Shown: positions 43,709 through 54,159, counted from the stretch's first letter. The stretch: 64,000 nt of DNA from Tolypeutes matacus (GCA_026826555.1 JAKSZT010054304.1:34465424-34529423), one strand, 5' to 3'. Notes: a model not told the origin generated them from the letters alone. Made by a program: numbers and translations.

Positions 43709-44954
43709 GCCTTCTTCTGGGCCTTAGTAAAGACTGAACATTTAACCACAGGCCACCAAATTACCATGAAACCTGAAAGCTGTAAAGTTGGGTGTACACA
43801 AAGCACTCCATCATAAAATGAAAGGTATATATATGCGATAGGGCTTGAACAGGTCCTGAGGGCACAAGTAAATTACATGAAGAAGTGGCCCAAATGTCCA
43901 TGGTCCCACTCCTTCCCATAGCTCTTCCTTTTCTCTTTCCCAACCCATGGCTATGGCCTCTTATAATTGGTTGACTGAGGAAGAGAAAACTCGGGCTTGG
44001 TTTACAGATGGTTTTTCATGATATGCAGGTACCTCCCAAAAGTGGACAGCTGTAGCATTGCAATCCCTTTCTGGGATGCCATTGAAGGACAGTGGTGAGA
44101 GGTAATCCTCCCAGTGGGAAGAACTTCAAGGAGTGCACCTGGATATTAATTTTGCTTAGAAGGAGAAATGGCCGGAGGTGTGTTTGTGCAGTGACTCATA
44201 GACTGTCTCCAATGGTTTGACTGGATGGTCAGAGACTTGGAAAGAACATGATAGGAAAACTGGTGACAAAGAGGTCTGAGGAAGAAGTATGTGGATAGAC
44301 CTTTCTGAGTGGGCCCAAACATGAGAATATTTGTGTCCCACATGAATGCCTACCAGAGCATAACTTCAACAGAGGAAGATTTTAATAATCAAATGGATAA
44401 GATGACCCATTTTGTGTATACCAGTCAGCCTCTTTCTCCAGACACTTTTGTCATTGCCCAATGGGCTCATGAACAAAGTGGCCATGGTGGTAGGGATGGA
44501 GGTTATGCATGGGCTCTGCAACATGGACTTCCCTCACCAAGGCTGACCTGGCTACAGACACTGCTGAGTGCCCGATCTGCCAGCAGCAGAGACCCACACT
44601 CAGCTCCTGATATGGCACCATTCCCCTAGGTGATCAGCCTGCTACCTGACTGATTACAGGTTGATTACATTGGACCACTTCCTACGTGGAAGGGGCAGCG
44701 ATTTGTTCTAATCAGAATAGACACATACTCCAGAAATGGGTTTGCTTTCCTTGTAGGCAATGCTACTGCCCAAACTATGGCACATATATGTAAAAATATA
44801 TTTTACTATTTATACATATTTTAAGAAAGTTTTAACAATAAAAATGTACTTGGTAACTGCATAGCGTGAAAAATTATTGCAAATGACACATAACATAGAC
44901 AAGGTACTTTGCTCACTGCTCAATCTTTCTTGATTCCATGCAGGATAGTAAATA

Positions 44955-45150
44955 TACAGAACATTAAAGTTGAAATTAGAAGATCTTGGTATAAGCCCAG
45001 GCTTTGGTATTGCTAGGTGAGTGAGGATGTGCAATTCAAATAATCTCTTAAGGTTAGCTTAAAGAAGGTGAATGTAATAACTTTTAGCATTATTGTAAAG
45101 ATTAAATGATACATGCAAAAGCTCTTTTCAACTGTAAGGTTTAAATATGA
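44955..45150 (+). repeat. MIR, sense
   Basis: 'TAGAAGATCTTGGTATAAGC', 'TAATCTCTTAAGGTTAGCTT' and 'TTATTGTAAAGATTAAATGA' follow the MIR order. Confidence 0.65.
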
Positions 45151-45254
45151 GGTAATATTTTACAAATATTAATTAGACATGTGACCACCATTTGAGGAAC
45201 ATTCTACTAGAGATTCAAGTAGATAACAAGATAGTTAAACGTTCATATTATTAA

Positions 45255-45390
45255 TAAGCTGTAGGTTTATGGAAAATCATACAGGAAGTACAGAGTTTCC
45301 ATATGCCCCTCTTCACACACAGTTTTCCCTATTATTAACACTTTGCATTGGTGTATTACCTTGGCTACAACTGGTGAAACAATATTAGCC
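45255..45390 (-). mobile_element. L1 3'-terminal fragment, antisense
   Basis: 'GTAGGTTTATGGAAAATCAT', 'GTACAGAGTTTCCATATGCC' and 'AACACTTTGCATTGGTGTAT' are also found, diverged, at 45900-45990. It is an L1 3' end on the minus strand. Confidence 0.65.
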
Positions 45391-45880
45391 CTCCAGGAAG
45401 ATCAGCCTGAAGGGAATGTGAAGTGTTGGGTTCACTCTGTCTTCTCTGAGCCTGTCTTCCCTGGGCTTGTGCTGGTTCATGGCCTTAGGAATTCCCCTGT
45501 TATTTGGAGTCCAGATATCCCCTCTACTCCCTACATAATGACTCTCTCCCCCACCAGGAGTTCTATATTATGTCGAAAAGCAATTAAGCCTTTGCCCCAG
45601 GCCAGTTTGTCTTAATTGGTCTTATACTGCTTTTTAGCTGTCTGCAAGCTGCTTCTGCCTTCAGGGCAAGTTCTGGGAGGATAAGCCTGAGGTGAGTCTC
45701 CTGGTTGAGACTTTCAGGCTGCCACTGACAGACCCGCACTCCAATATGTGCATAGAGGTTTCTGTGTTCCCTTCATAACGTGGACATGAACCCACTTTGA
45801 GAGCGCTGGCTGGCTCCACACTGCACTGGGGTGGGTTTGTGTAAGGGGCTAGCATATGTGCCAGGAGCTTCTCCTACCAT
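45391..45880. other. Unassigned block between two L1 3' ends
   Basis: About 490 bp of moderately GC-rich sequence starts at 'GCCCTCCAGGAAGATCAGCC'. It has no SINE head or TG...CA ends that I can fix. The plus frame of 90 codons and the minus frame of 64 codons have no recognisable content. Its position inside L1-derived sequence suggests a foreign insertion or an internal L1 part. Confidence 0.4.
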
Positions 45881-46619
45881 TAATTTTTTTTTTTAATTAA
45901 AGAAGTTGTAGGTTTACAGAAAAATCATGTTAAAAATAGGTTGTTCCTTTTTACCCCCCCCCATTATTAATACTTTGCAATAGTGTATTGTAGTTACAAT
46001 TCATGAAAGAATATTATAATTTTGCTATTAACTATACTCCATAGTTTACCTTAAGGTGTAACTGTATTCCCAATATATCACCCTATTATTAACAACTTTC
46101 ATTAGTGTTAATAATACTAATTCATTAAAGAACATTTTAATAATTGTACTATTAACTATAGTCCATCGTTTAAAATATGTTTCATTTTGTTGTACAGTCC
46201 TTTGTTTTATCTTTAAATTTTTATTTTAGTAACTTATATATAACTTAAAATTTCCCCTTTTAACCACATTCACATATATAATTCAGTGCTGTTAATTACA
46301 CTCAACTGTTGTACTACCATTACCACCATCTATTTCCAAAGCTTTTACAATAAACTCAAACAGAAATTAAGCATTCACTCCCCATTCCCTATGCCCAACC
46401 CAGCCCCTGGTAACCTATATTCTAGATTCTAACACTATGATTTTTTTTTTTAATACCAATTATTTCATATTAGTGAAATCATACAGTATTTGTTCTTTTT
46501 TGTCTGGCTTATTTCACTCAACATAATGCCTTCAAGGCTCATCTATGTTGTCTCATGAACCAGAACTTCATTCCTTGGTAATACCTAATATTTCATTGTG
46601 TACACAACATTTTGTTTAC

Positions 46620-47009
46620 CTATTCATTGGCTGATGGACACTTGGGTTGCTTCTTTCTTTTGGCAATTGTGAGTAATGCCACTCTGAACATTTTGATGTG
46701 CAAATATCTGTTCCATTTCCTGTTTTCAATTCTTTTGGTTATATACATTGTAGAGGGATTGCTGGATTGTATGGTAATTCTAAATTTAGCTTTCTGGGGA
46801 ACTTCCAGACTCTCTTCCACAAGTGGCTGCATCATTTTACATTCCCACCAGAAATGAATGAGTGTTCCTATTTCTCCACATGCTATCCAACACTTATAAT
46901 TTTCTATTTTTTTTTTCCCAATACTAGCCATTCTAGTGGGTGTGAAATGGTATCTCCTTGGACTATTGATTTGCATTTCCCTAATAGCTAAAGATGTTGA
47001 TCTTTTCAT
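46620..47009 (-). pseudogene. L1 ORF2 C-terminal remnant (129 codons)
   Basis: The peptide holds 'WIACGEIGTLIHFWWECK', the L1 ORF2 cysteine-rich C-terminal region with its C-x-H-C-like spacing, followed by 'QPKCPSANE'. In intact L1 this region aids RNA binding and retrotransposition. The frame is cut at both ends and lacks an upstream reverse transcriptase in phase. Confidence 0.9.
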
Positions 47010-47527
47010 GTGCTTTTTTAGTCAATTGTAAATCCTCTGGAGAAATGTTTATTCAAGTCTTTTGTTGATTTTTAAATTGGGTTGTCTTTTTATTGTTGAG
47101 TTGTAGGATTTTTAAAATATATTCAGGTATTAAACTCTTATCAGATATGTGGTTTCCAAATACTTTCTCCCATTCAGTAGTTGTCTTTTCACTTTCGTGA
47201 TAAAGTCCTTTGAGGCATATACTTTTTAAATTTGAGGAGCTCCCATTTATCTATTTTTTCTTTTGCTGCTTGTGATTTGGATATAAAGTCTAAGAAGCCA
47301 TTGTCCAACACAAGATCCTGAAGATGCTTCCTTACATTTTCTTTCAGGAATTTTATAGTCCTGCTTCTTTGATGTATTTTGAGTTAATTTTTGTATATGT
47401 TGTGAGATAGAAGTTCTCCTTCATTATTTTGTATATGGATATCTTAGTTCTCCCAGCACAATTTATTGAAGAGATTATTCTTTCCCAATTGAGTGGACTC
47501 TGTAGCCTTGTTAAAAATCAATTGGCT

Positions 47528-47749
47528 GGGGAAGCATATGTGGTTCAAGTAGTTGAGCACCTGCTTCCCACATGAGAGGTCCTGGGTTCAGTTCCCAGTG
47601 CCTCCTAAAAAAACAAACAAAGAAACAAACAACAAGCAAACAAATGAAAAAACCAACCCAGGGGACCTTCTTGGCTCAGTGGTTAAGTGCCAGCTTTCCA
47701 CATATGAGGTCCAGGGTTCAATCCCCAGTCCAGTACCTGAAAAAAAGAA
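47528..47749 (+). mobile_element. Dimeric SINE within one 14-bp duplication
   Basis: The first head at 47528 ('GGGAAGCATATGTGGTTCAA', box B 'GGGTTCAGTTCCC') is followed by an A/C-rich linker. A second, different tRNA-like head follows near 47663 ('CTTGGCTCAGTGGTTAAGTG', box B 'GGGTTCAATCCCC') with its A-tail. The repeat AAAAATCAATTGGC at 47514-47527 and 47750-47763 encloses the whole unit. Confidence 0.9.
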
Positions 47750-47797
47750 AAAAATCAATTGGCCATAGATGTGAGGGTCTATTTCTCAACTCACAAT

Positions 47798-48172
47798 TCA
47801 ATCCCATTGGTCTATATGTCTATTCTTGGCAAGTAACATGCTGTTTTGACCCATTGTAACATTGTAATAAGCTTTAACATGAGGAGGTGTGAGTCTTCCA
47901 ACTTCGTTCTTCTTTTTCAAGAATTTTTTGGCTATTTGGGGCCCCTTACCCTTCAAAATAAATTGGATGATTAGCTTTTCCATTTCTGCAAAATAGGCTA
48001 TTGGAATTTTGATTGGGATTGCATTGAATCTGTGAAACTGTTTGGGCAGAATTGACATCTTAATGACATTTAGTATCCAGCCCATGAACACATAATATAC
48101 TTCCATTAATTTAGATCTTCTTTGATTTCTTTTAGCAAAGTTTTGTGGTTTTCCATGTGTAAGTCCTTTCAT
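47798..48172 (-). pseudogene. L1 ORF2 remnant downstream of reverse transcriptase (124 codons)
   Basis: 'MSILPKQFHRFNAIPIKIP' and 'KGKGPQIAKKFLKKKNEVG' are typical of L1 ORF2 after the reverse transcriptase domain. The copy is moderately diverged. It stops where the LTR at 48217 enters on its upstream side. Confidence 0.9.
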
Positions 48173-48216
48173 CCTTGGTTGAATTTATTCCTAAATATTT
48201 GATTCTTTCAGTTGCC

Positions 48217-48628
48217 TGTGACAGCTTGAAGTTGGGTGGAACCCAGAAGATCATGGCCTTAGAGCTAATCTATTCCTGTGCATGTAAACTTCAGTTAAGG
48301 GCCTTTGATTAGATTGCATGACCCAGGGTGGATCTTAATCCTCTTACTGGAGTCTTTTATAAATGGGAGAAACATGCAGAGACACAGAGAAAAACTCCTA
48401 GAAGCTGAGAGAGGAAGTCCCAGAAGCTGAAATCAACAGAACCTGGGAGAGAGAAAATCACAGGAGCAGAGAGAAAACTGGAGGCAGCCAGAAGCTCAAA
48501 GCAGTGGAGACTGGAGGAGAAGGCAGAGACCAGCAGGTGCTACCTTTGTGCTCTTCCATATGCCTGATTGCCCACAGCTGCATCTTCGGGAGAAAGCATC
48601 TCCTGATGATGCCTTGGTTTCATTCTTT
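48217..48628 (+). mobile_element. ERVL-type LTR, 3'-truncated, in L1
   Basis: It opens TGTGACAGCTTGAAG and matches the reverse of the 40986 LTR through 'GGTGGATCTTAATCCTCTTA' and 'GAGAAAGCATCTCCTGATGA'. The last part, with the polyadenylation signal and terminal CA, is missing. The L1 on its two sides is also not contiguous. Insertion was followed by a deletion removing LTR and L1 sequence together. Confidence 0.8.
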
Positions 48629-49209
48629 CACCATTGAGTATGATGTTACCTGTGGCTTTTTCATGTTATCATGTTATCATGTTCATGTTTCCTTTATCAT
48701 GTTGAGGAAATTTCCTTCTATTCTTATTTTTCAAAGTTTTTTTTTTTTTTTTTTTAAATCAAGAAAAGATACTGGATTTTGTCAAATGCCTTCTCTATGT
48801 CAAATGAGATGATTATGTTTTTCCTTTTGTTTTGTTAATGTGGTGCAGTACCTTAATTGATTTTCTTATGTTGAACCATCCCTGCATACCTGGAATAATA
48901 CCCACTTGAGCATGGTGTATACTTCTTTTAATGTACTGTTGGATTAGATTTGCAAACATTTTGCTGAAGTTTTTCCATCTATATTTATAAGAAAAATTGG
49001 TATGTAATTTTCTTATCTTGTAGTATCTTTATCTGGTGTTGGTATTAGGGTGATGTTGGCCTCATATAATGGGTTAAGTAGGGTTCCTTCCTGTTCAATT
49101 CTTTAGAAGAGTTTGAGCAGGATTGGTATTACTTTTTCTTGGTAAGTTTGGAAAAATTCACCTGTGAAGGCATTTGGTGCTGGGTGTTTCTTTGTTGGGA
49201 GGTGTTTTT

Positions 49210-49691
49210 TTAAATTTTTTTTATTTTAAAGATTTATTTTTATTTATTTCTCCGCACCCCCTTGTTGTTTTTCACTTGCTGTGTCTGTTTGTCTTCCTTA
49301 TTTCTTTAGGAGGCACCGGGAGCCGAACCCAGGACCTCTGATGTGGGAGGGAGGTGACTAATCGCTTGAGTCACCTCCATTTCCTGCTTTGTTGTGTCTC
49401 TCATTCTGTTTTTCCTCCCCACATCTCTTGTTGCATCATCTTGTTGCGTCAGCTTGCCGCGCCTGCCCTTGTCAGCTCTCTGTCTTCTTTAGGAGGCACC
49501 GGGAACCTCTGCTCCCTGTTTTTGTTGTGTATCTCAGTATGTTTTTTGTTCTTGTGTCTCTTGTTGTGTCAGCTTGCCATGCCTGCCCGTCACGCCAGCT
49601 CTCTGTCTCCTTCAGGAGGCACCGGGATCTGAACCTGTGATCTCCCATGTGGTAGGTGGGAGCTCAGTCACCTGAACCACATCCACTTCCC
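49210..49691 (-). mobile_element. Trimeric DAS-SINE within one duplication
   Basis: On the minus strand a full head (49611-49690), a truncated head (about 49490-49520) and a second full head (49306-49387) follow in series, each with a repeat-rich tail such as 'TGTTGCGTCAGCTTGCCGCG'. TGTTGGGAGGTGTTTTT (49193-49209) and TGTTGGGAGGTTTTT (49692-49706) enclose all of it. It splits the L1. Confidence 0.85.
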
Positions 49692-50081
49692 TGTTGGGAG
49701 GTTTTTGATGACTGATTCAATGTCTTGTAATTGGTCTGTTGAGATCTTCTATTTCTTCTAGAGTCAGTGTAGGTTGTGTGTTTCTAGGAATTCATCCATT
49801 CCATCTAGGTTGTCTAATTTGTTGGAATACAGTTGTTCATATTATGCTCTTATGATCTTTTTTATTTCTGTGGGGTCAGTAGTCTTGTGCCCCTCCCATT
49901 TCTGGTGCTATTTATTTGTGTCTTCATCTTGTTTTCTTTGTCAGTCTAGCTAAGGATTTGTCAATTTTTATTGTTCTTTTCAAAGAGCCAAGTTTTGTTT
50001 TTGTTAATGCTCTCTATTTTTTTTTTCTTTTTCTACTCTAATCTTTATTTTTTCCTTTCTGCTTGCTTTGAGACTAATTTG

Positions 50082-50318
50082 CTATATTTTTTCTAATTCC
50101 TCCAGGTGTGCAGTTAGGTCTTTGATACTAGCTTCTTCTTCTTTGGTAATGTAAGCATTTAGGGCTATAAACTTACCTCTCAGCACTGCCTTTACTGCAT
50201 CCCATAAGTTTTGATATGTTGTATCCTCGTTTTCATATATCTCAAGATATTTACTGATTTTTCCTTGTAATTTCTTCTTTGACCATTGATTGCTTAAGAG
50301 TGTATTATTTAACTCCAT
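50082..50318 (-). pseudogene. L1 ORF2 N-terminal-side remnant (78 codons)
   Basis: The peptide 'NTLLSNQWSKKKLQGKISK' followed by 'TTYQNLWDAVKAVLRGKFI' is L1 ORF2 between the endonuclease and reverse transcriptase domains. It is an isolated in-frame piece of the antisense L1. Confidence 0.9.
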
Positions 50319-51109
50319 ATATTTGTGAATTTTCCAGTTTTCTGCTTGTTATTGATTTCTAGCATCATTCTTTTATGGTCAGAAAAGATGCTTTGTATAG
50401 TTTCAAACTTTTAAAATTTATTGACACTTGTTTTGTGACCCAACATGTAGTATATCCTGGAAAATGATCCATATGCCCTTGAGAAGGGTGTATATCCTGT
50501 TGTTTTGGGGCAATGTTCTGTATATGTCTGTTTGGTCTAGTTCCTTTATTTTATTATTCAAGTTGTCTGTTTTCTCATTGATCTTCTGAGTAGATGTTCT
50601 ATATATTGATGAGAGTGGTATATTGAAATCTCCAACTATTATTGTGGAAGTGTCTATTTCTCACTTCAGTTTTGCCAGTGTTTGTATCATGTATTTTGGG
50701 GCACTGTGGTTAGGTGCATAAATATTTATGATTATTAATTCTTCTTGATTGATTGCCCCTTTTATTAATATATAGTGTCCTTCCTTGTCTTTTGTAACAG
50801 CTTTTTACTTAACATCTATTTTGTCTGATGTTAGTATAGCTGTCCCAACTCTCTTTTGGTTATCTTTGCATGGAATATATATTTTCATCCTTTCAATTTC
50901 AAACTGTTTGTGCTTTTGGGTCTAAGGTGAATCTCTTATAAACAGCATATAGTTTAATCATGCTTTTTAATCCATTCTTCCAAACTGTGTCTTTTGATTG
51001 GGGGGTTTACTCCATTAATATTCTGTGTTATTATTGTCAAGGTAATATTTACTTAAGCCATTTTATCCCTTGGTTTTTATATGTCGTATCTTTTTTTCTC
51101 TCTCTTTTT

Positions 51110-51812
51110 CTTTATTCTAACATATTTTTCTGGCAGTTCTCAGTTCAATGCCTGGTCCGAGTGTATTTGTTGCAACACAGACAGGATAAATGTGATAGAG
51201 CTTTCTGCCTGCAGGCTAAGAGCCTTGTAATTCAAACTTTCTCAGCGATAGTTTTCCAGCCTTCTCTGGCAGCCCCCTCCCTTTTCCCACATTGGAAATA
51301 TTTCCACTCCACTCTGAGACCTCAACAATCAGTCCCTGTTAGTAGAGTTAGAAATTGGGAGGGTCGTATATCTTTAGTCCCTTGCTGGCTCCCAAGGCAA
51401 AAAATGGCACGGCCCCACCCGGGCTTCAAGAGCTCCCGGGGCACAGCAGACCAAATTTGTGAAGCAAAAGTTGAGTCAGCCTTAAGCTGTGTCCCTCTCG
51501 CTCTCCCTGTTCCTGGGGTGGTGGATTCCTGGAGCCCCCTTTGTCTGTAGCGGCAGGCCCAGAGGTCTGAGAATTCTAAAGTGTCTTTAGTGTGGGGGAG
51601 TGTGCCGGCAGTAGCAGCCGCTGGTTTCAACTCACAGTTCTGTGGTCTCGATTCCCCTCCTTTGTCCCTTTCTCCTCTGGGCGGGTGTCCAGCCTTTGCC
51701 TGGTGTCCTAAAGCCTAGAAGATCTTTTTCCAGGCTGTTTCAGCCTATCCTTTAGTTATTTTTCTGGAGAAGAGAGCCTGTGTCTTTCTAGCCTGCCATC
51801 TTCCCGGAAGTC
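51110..51812 (-). mobile_element. GC-rich L1 5'-UTR-like block inside the antisense L1
   Basis: The right edge on minus reads GACTTCCGGGAAGATGGC, the style of an L1 5' start, and CpG content is much higher than around it. To the left the sequence returns to L1 ORF2. To the right, 51813-51900, it resumes AT-rich L1-like sequence. A plus frame of 196 codons (50960-51550) crosses from L1 into this block and has no recognisable domain. Confidence 0.5.
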
Positions 51813-51899
51813 TTTCCTGTTTTTCTGTATAATTGACCTTTTGTGATGTATCTGACTGATTCTTTTCTCATTTCTGTTTCTATATATTTTTTCTTTTTA

Positions 51900-51992
51900 A
51901 AAATAATATAATATAATAATAATATAATATAATATGATATGATATGATATGATATGATATGATATGATATAATATAATATAATATATATTCT
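51900..51992. repeat. (AATAT)n/(GATAT)n pentanucleotide tract
   Basis: 'AATATAATATAATAATAATA' grades into about eight GATAT units and back to AATAT. It is a compound pentanucleotide microsatellite between the L1 and the SINE pair. Confidence 0.9.
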
Positions 51993-51999
51993 CGCCCGA

Positions 52000-52355
52000 G
52001 ATGGCTTCCTTGTCTGCTTGTTGTTTTTGTTCATTGTGTTTGCTTGTTGTTTGCTCATTGTCTGTTTTTTTTTTCCTTTAGGAAGCACCAGGAACTGAAC
52101 CGAGGACCTCTCGTGTGGGGAGGCAGGTGCTTAACTACTTGAGCCACATCTGTTCCCTGCTTATTTGTTTTTGCTCATTGTCTGATTGTTGTTTGCTTGT
52201 TGTTTTGCTCATTGTTTTTGCTCATTTTCTGTTCACTGTTTCTGCTTGATGTCTGCTCATTGTTTGTCTTCTTTAGGAGGCACCGGAAACCGAACCCAGG
52301 ACCTCCCCTGTGGGAGGCAGGTGCTCAACTGCTTAAGCCACATCTGCTCCCCTAA
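52000..52355 (-). mobile_element. Two DAS-SINE heads in series, repeat-tail form
   Basis: Minus-strand heads lie at 52275-52355 ('GGAAACCGAACCCAGG', 'GCTTAAGCCACATCTG') and 52080-52157 ('GGAACTGAACCGAGGA', 'CTTGAGCCACATCTGT'). Their tails are arrays of TGCTCATTGT-type units. AT-rich repeats, AATATAATATA, lie on both sides, so a shared duplication is likely but cannot be told apart from the microsatellite. Confidence 0.85.
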
Positions 52356-52357
52356 AA

Positions 52358-53960
52358 TATAATATATTTTAAAGAGGTTTTAGATTACAGAAAAGTTATA
52401 TTGAAAGTATAAGAGATTCCCACATATCCCCCCCCCCATATCTTCCCCTATTAAAAATGTCTTACACATCTTACAATTGTGTAGTATATTTGCTACATTT
52501 GAATAAATATTGAAGCATTGCTGCTAACCAAGGTCTATAGTTTACATTGTGGCTTACACTTAATTCCAATGCCCAAAAAATGCCCTATATTCCACCTGTT
52601 ATTCCCTTCCCTTTCCCTCAGAACCTCTGGTGGCCACTATCTTTATAACAATGCTACATGTTCTTCCATTAAACAATATTAATAAGTTTACATTGTCCAT
52701 AGTTGTTTTTACCCTTTATGTTTGTTCATTCCTCAACCTTGAGAATTTTGAGATGGTGATGCCTGGTCTGCCTCAGATTAAGAGGGGGCTTAGATCTTAT
52801 GGGGCAGGTGGAAGGGACTATTTTGCTTGCAGTTGTAGATATGCTCCGTTTTGGGGGCTGTGCATTGTCCATCATTATCATTTTGTTAGTTTTCCTGTGT
52901 GAGTTCAATGATCTGGAGAGGAGGTGTTGGCTGCAACTCTTCTGAGATTTGGGGCTCAACCAGCATATGAACAGATAGAAGATTTAAATCTCTTTAAAGT
53001 TATAATTAACACTATACCCATTTAAGTTTAATGGATATAGTGCTAATTATAGGCACAAATAAAAGGGGTAGAAGAATTATGTGTAGGGAAATTATGAGTC
53101 TAACTCTTACAGTGGGGAAATTGGTTGTGAAATATTTCAAGGGAAGACCCACCGACAGGGTGCTGATTTCAAGGGGTTGTGTGACTTGCCTATAGTGTCC
53201 AGAAGGCTCTAGAGTACTTAGGAGCACCCTTATTTGGGGCTTTTTCACAGTAGCATTTGGTGAGATCTGCCTGAGACGTGCATGAGCGTAACCTCTGAAA
53301 TGACCTCCTGACTCATTTTGAAATCTCTTAGCCATAAAAACTCTTTTGTATTTGATGTTACCCCCTTTTGGGGGAGGTCTTTTTCCAAATGCACTGCTGG
53401 TTGGTGCTTGGTATTAATCCCTCATTGGTAGGGTCATCCTCAGGAGTCATGTCCCACACCAGGGGGGAAGGCAGTGTGTTTATTTACTGAGCTTGGCTTA
53501 GAGAGAGCCCACATTTGAGTAGCAAGGAGGTTTTCAGGAGGTAACTATTAGGCAATAGTTATTATTAGGTTAAGTTTCAATTTTACAAGAATAAGGTTCA
53601 TAGTTACATGCATCAATATTGAGGGCTTAGCATATTGGTCTGTTATCTTTTATAAGGCATTGCCTATGTACTCAAGAGATTCTTGCCCCTCTATCTATTT
53701 GAGAGCAAAGCAGGACTCCCCAGAATGGGAGTTTAATATTTTGTTGTTTTTTTCATATATATTTTTAAAGTACTCTCTTTATACCTTCTTTGCTTTGCTT
53801 TTGCTGCAAAAATATTACAATATTGTAGTTAACTATAGTCTATAAGTTACATTAGTTGTATTTTCCCCATGTATCATGATATTCTTAACACCATGCAGTA
53901 GAACATTCCTGTATTTATATTATTAACCACAATCCTCCTCTACCACTAAAATCACTATAT
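52358..53960 (-). mobile_element. L1 3' UTR (long xenarthran type), antisense
   Basis: The left end 'GGTTTTAGATTACAGAAAAG' is an L1 3' terminus. About 1.5 kb then matches 58494-59780 block by block, for instance 'GAGATGGTGATGCCTGGTCT', 'GAGGGGGCTTAGATCTTATG' and 'GGAGTCATGTCCCACACCAG'. No ORF2 was reached, so the copy is 5'-truncated inside its 3' UTR. The L1 assignment of the distal part is inferred from the two copies. Confidence 0.7.
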
Positions 53961-53981
53961 TAATTCTAAAGGCAAAAAAAA

Positions 53982-53994
53982 AAAAAGAATATGA
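53982..53994 (+). repeat. Short poly(A) tract
   Basis: A run of 13 A follows 'TTCTAAAGGC'. No sense-strand element ends here that I can name. Confidence 0.6.
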
Positions 53995-54159
53995 GGTTTA
54001 GTTTTATGAGATATGAATATAATTAAGCATTTTCTCCATTAACAAGGAGGCCTTGATTATGTCATTTACCCAATCTGTGTTCATCTGTGTATCTTTATGA
54101 ATACTGGAGGAACAATTGAGTTTGTTTTTAGGATTAGATAAGATAAAAGTGCCTGGACA

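Larger units (their letters stand above)
42118..44785 (+). pseudogene. pol: ERVL pol block in inverted orientation (RT tail, RNase H, integrase N-terminus)
   Basis: Plus-strand segments read as retroviral pol: 'LPLGPYDPADPMVLEVSV' and 'RPLGFWNKACHFLQ' (end of reverse transcriptase/connection, 42380-42570). After the nested LTR, RNase H-like sequence follows from 43714. The integrase zinc-binding region comes next, with 'AHEQSGHGGRDGG' near 44465-44505; its Cys pair is seen only in a shifted frame, 'CPICQQQ'. 'VDYIGPLPTWKG' starts the core at about 44655. Multiple stops and frameshifts are present. The block ends near 44780, where the minus-strand half begins in the parent order. Confidence 0.85.
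45881..51900 (-). mobile_element. Large antisense L1 with nested LTR and SINEs
   Basis: The left end is a 3' UTR ('AGAAGTTGTAGGTTTACAGA'). It is followed by antisense ORF2 from its C terminus (46500-47050) through reverse transcriptase (47100-50960). Diagnostic phrases include 'CCAGCACAATTTATTGAAGA', 'GTTTTCTCATTGATCTTCTG' and 'TGTCCCAACTCTCTTTTGGT'. Nested in it are SINEs at 47528-47749 and 49210-49691 and an LTR at 48217-48628. A block of different character occupies 51110-51812. Confidence 0.88.

Noticed and set aside
44309..44629. 106-codon plus frame considered as a host gene exon
   Set aside because: It contains the integrase zinc-binding segment of ERVL pol and frameshifts within that segment.
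50960..51550. 196-codon plus-strand frame, the longest in the window
   Set aside because: It starts in antisense L1 ORF2 and runs into the GC-rich block. Its first half is the reverse strand of a known coding region and the whole has no recognisable domain. There is no promoter, splice or poly(A) support.
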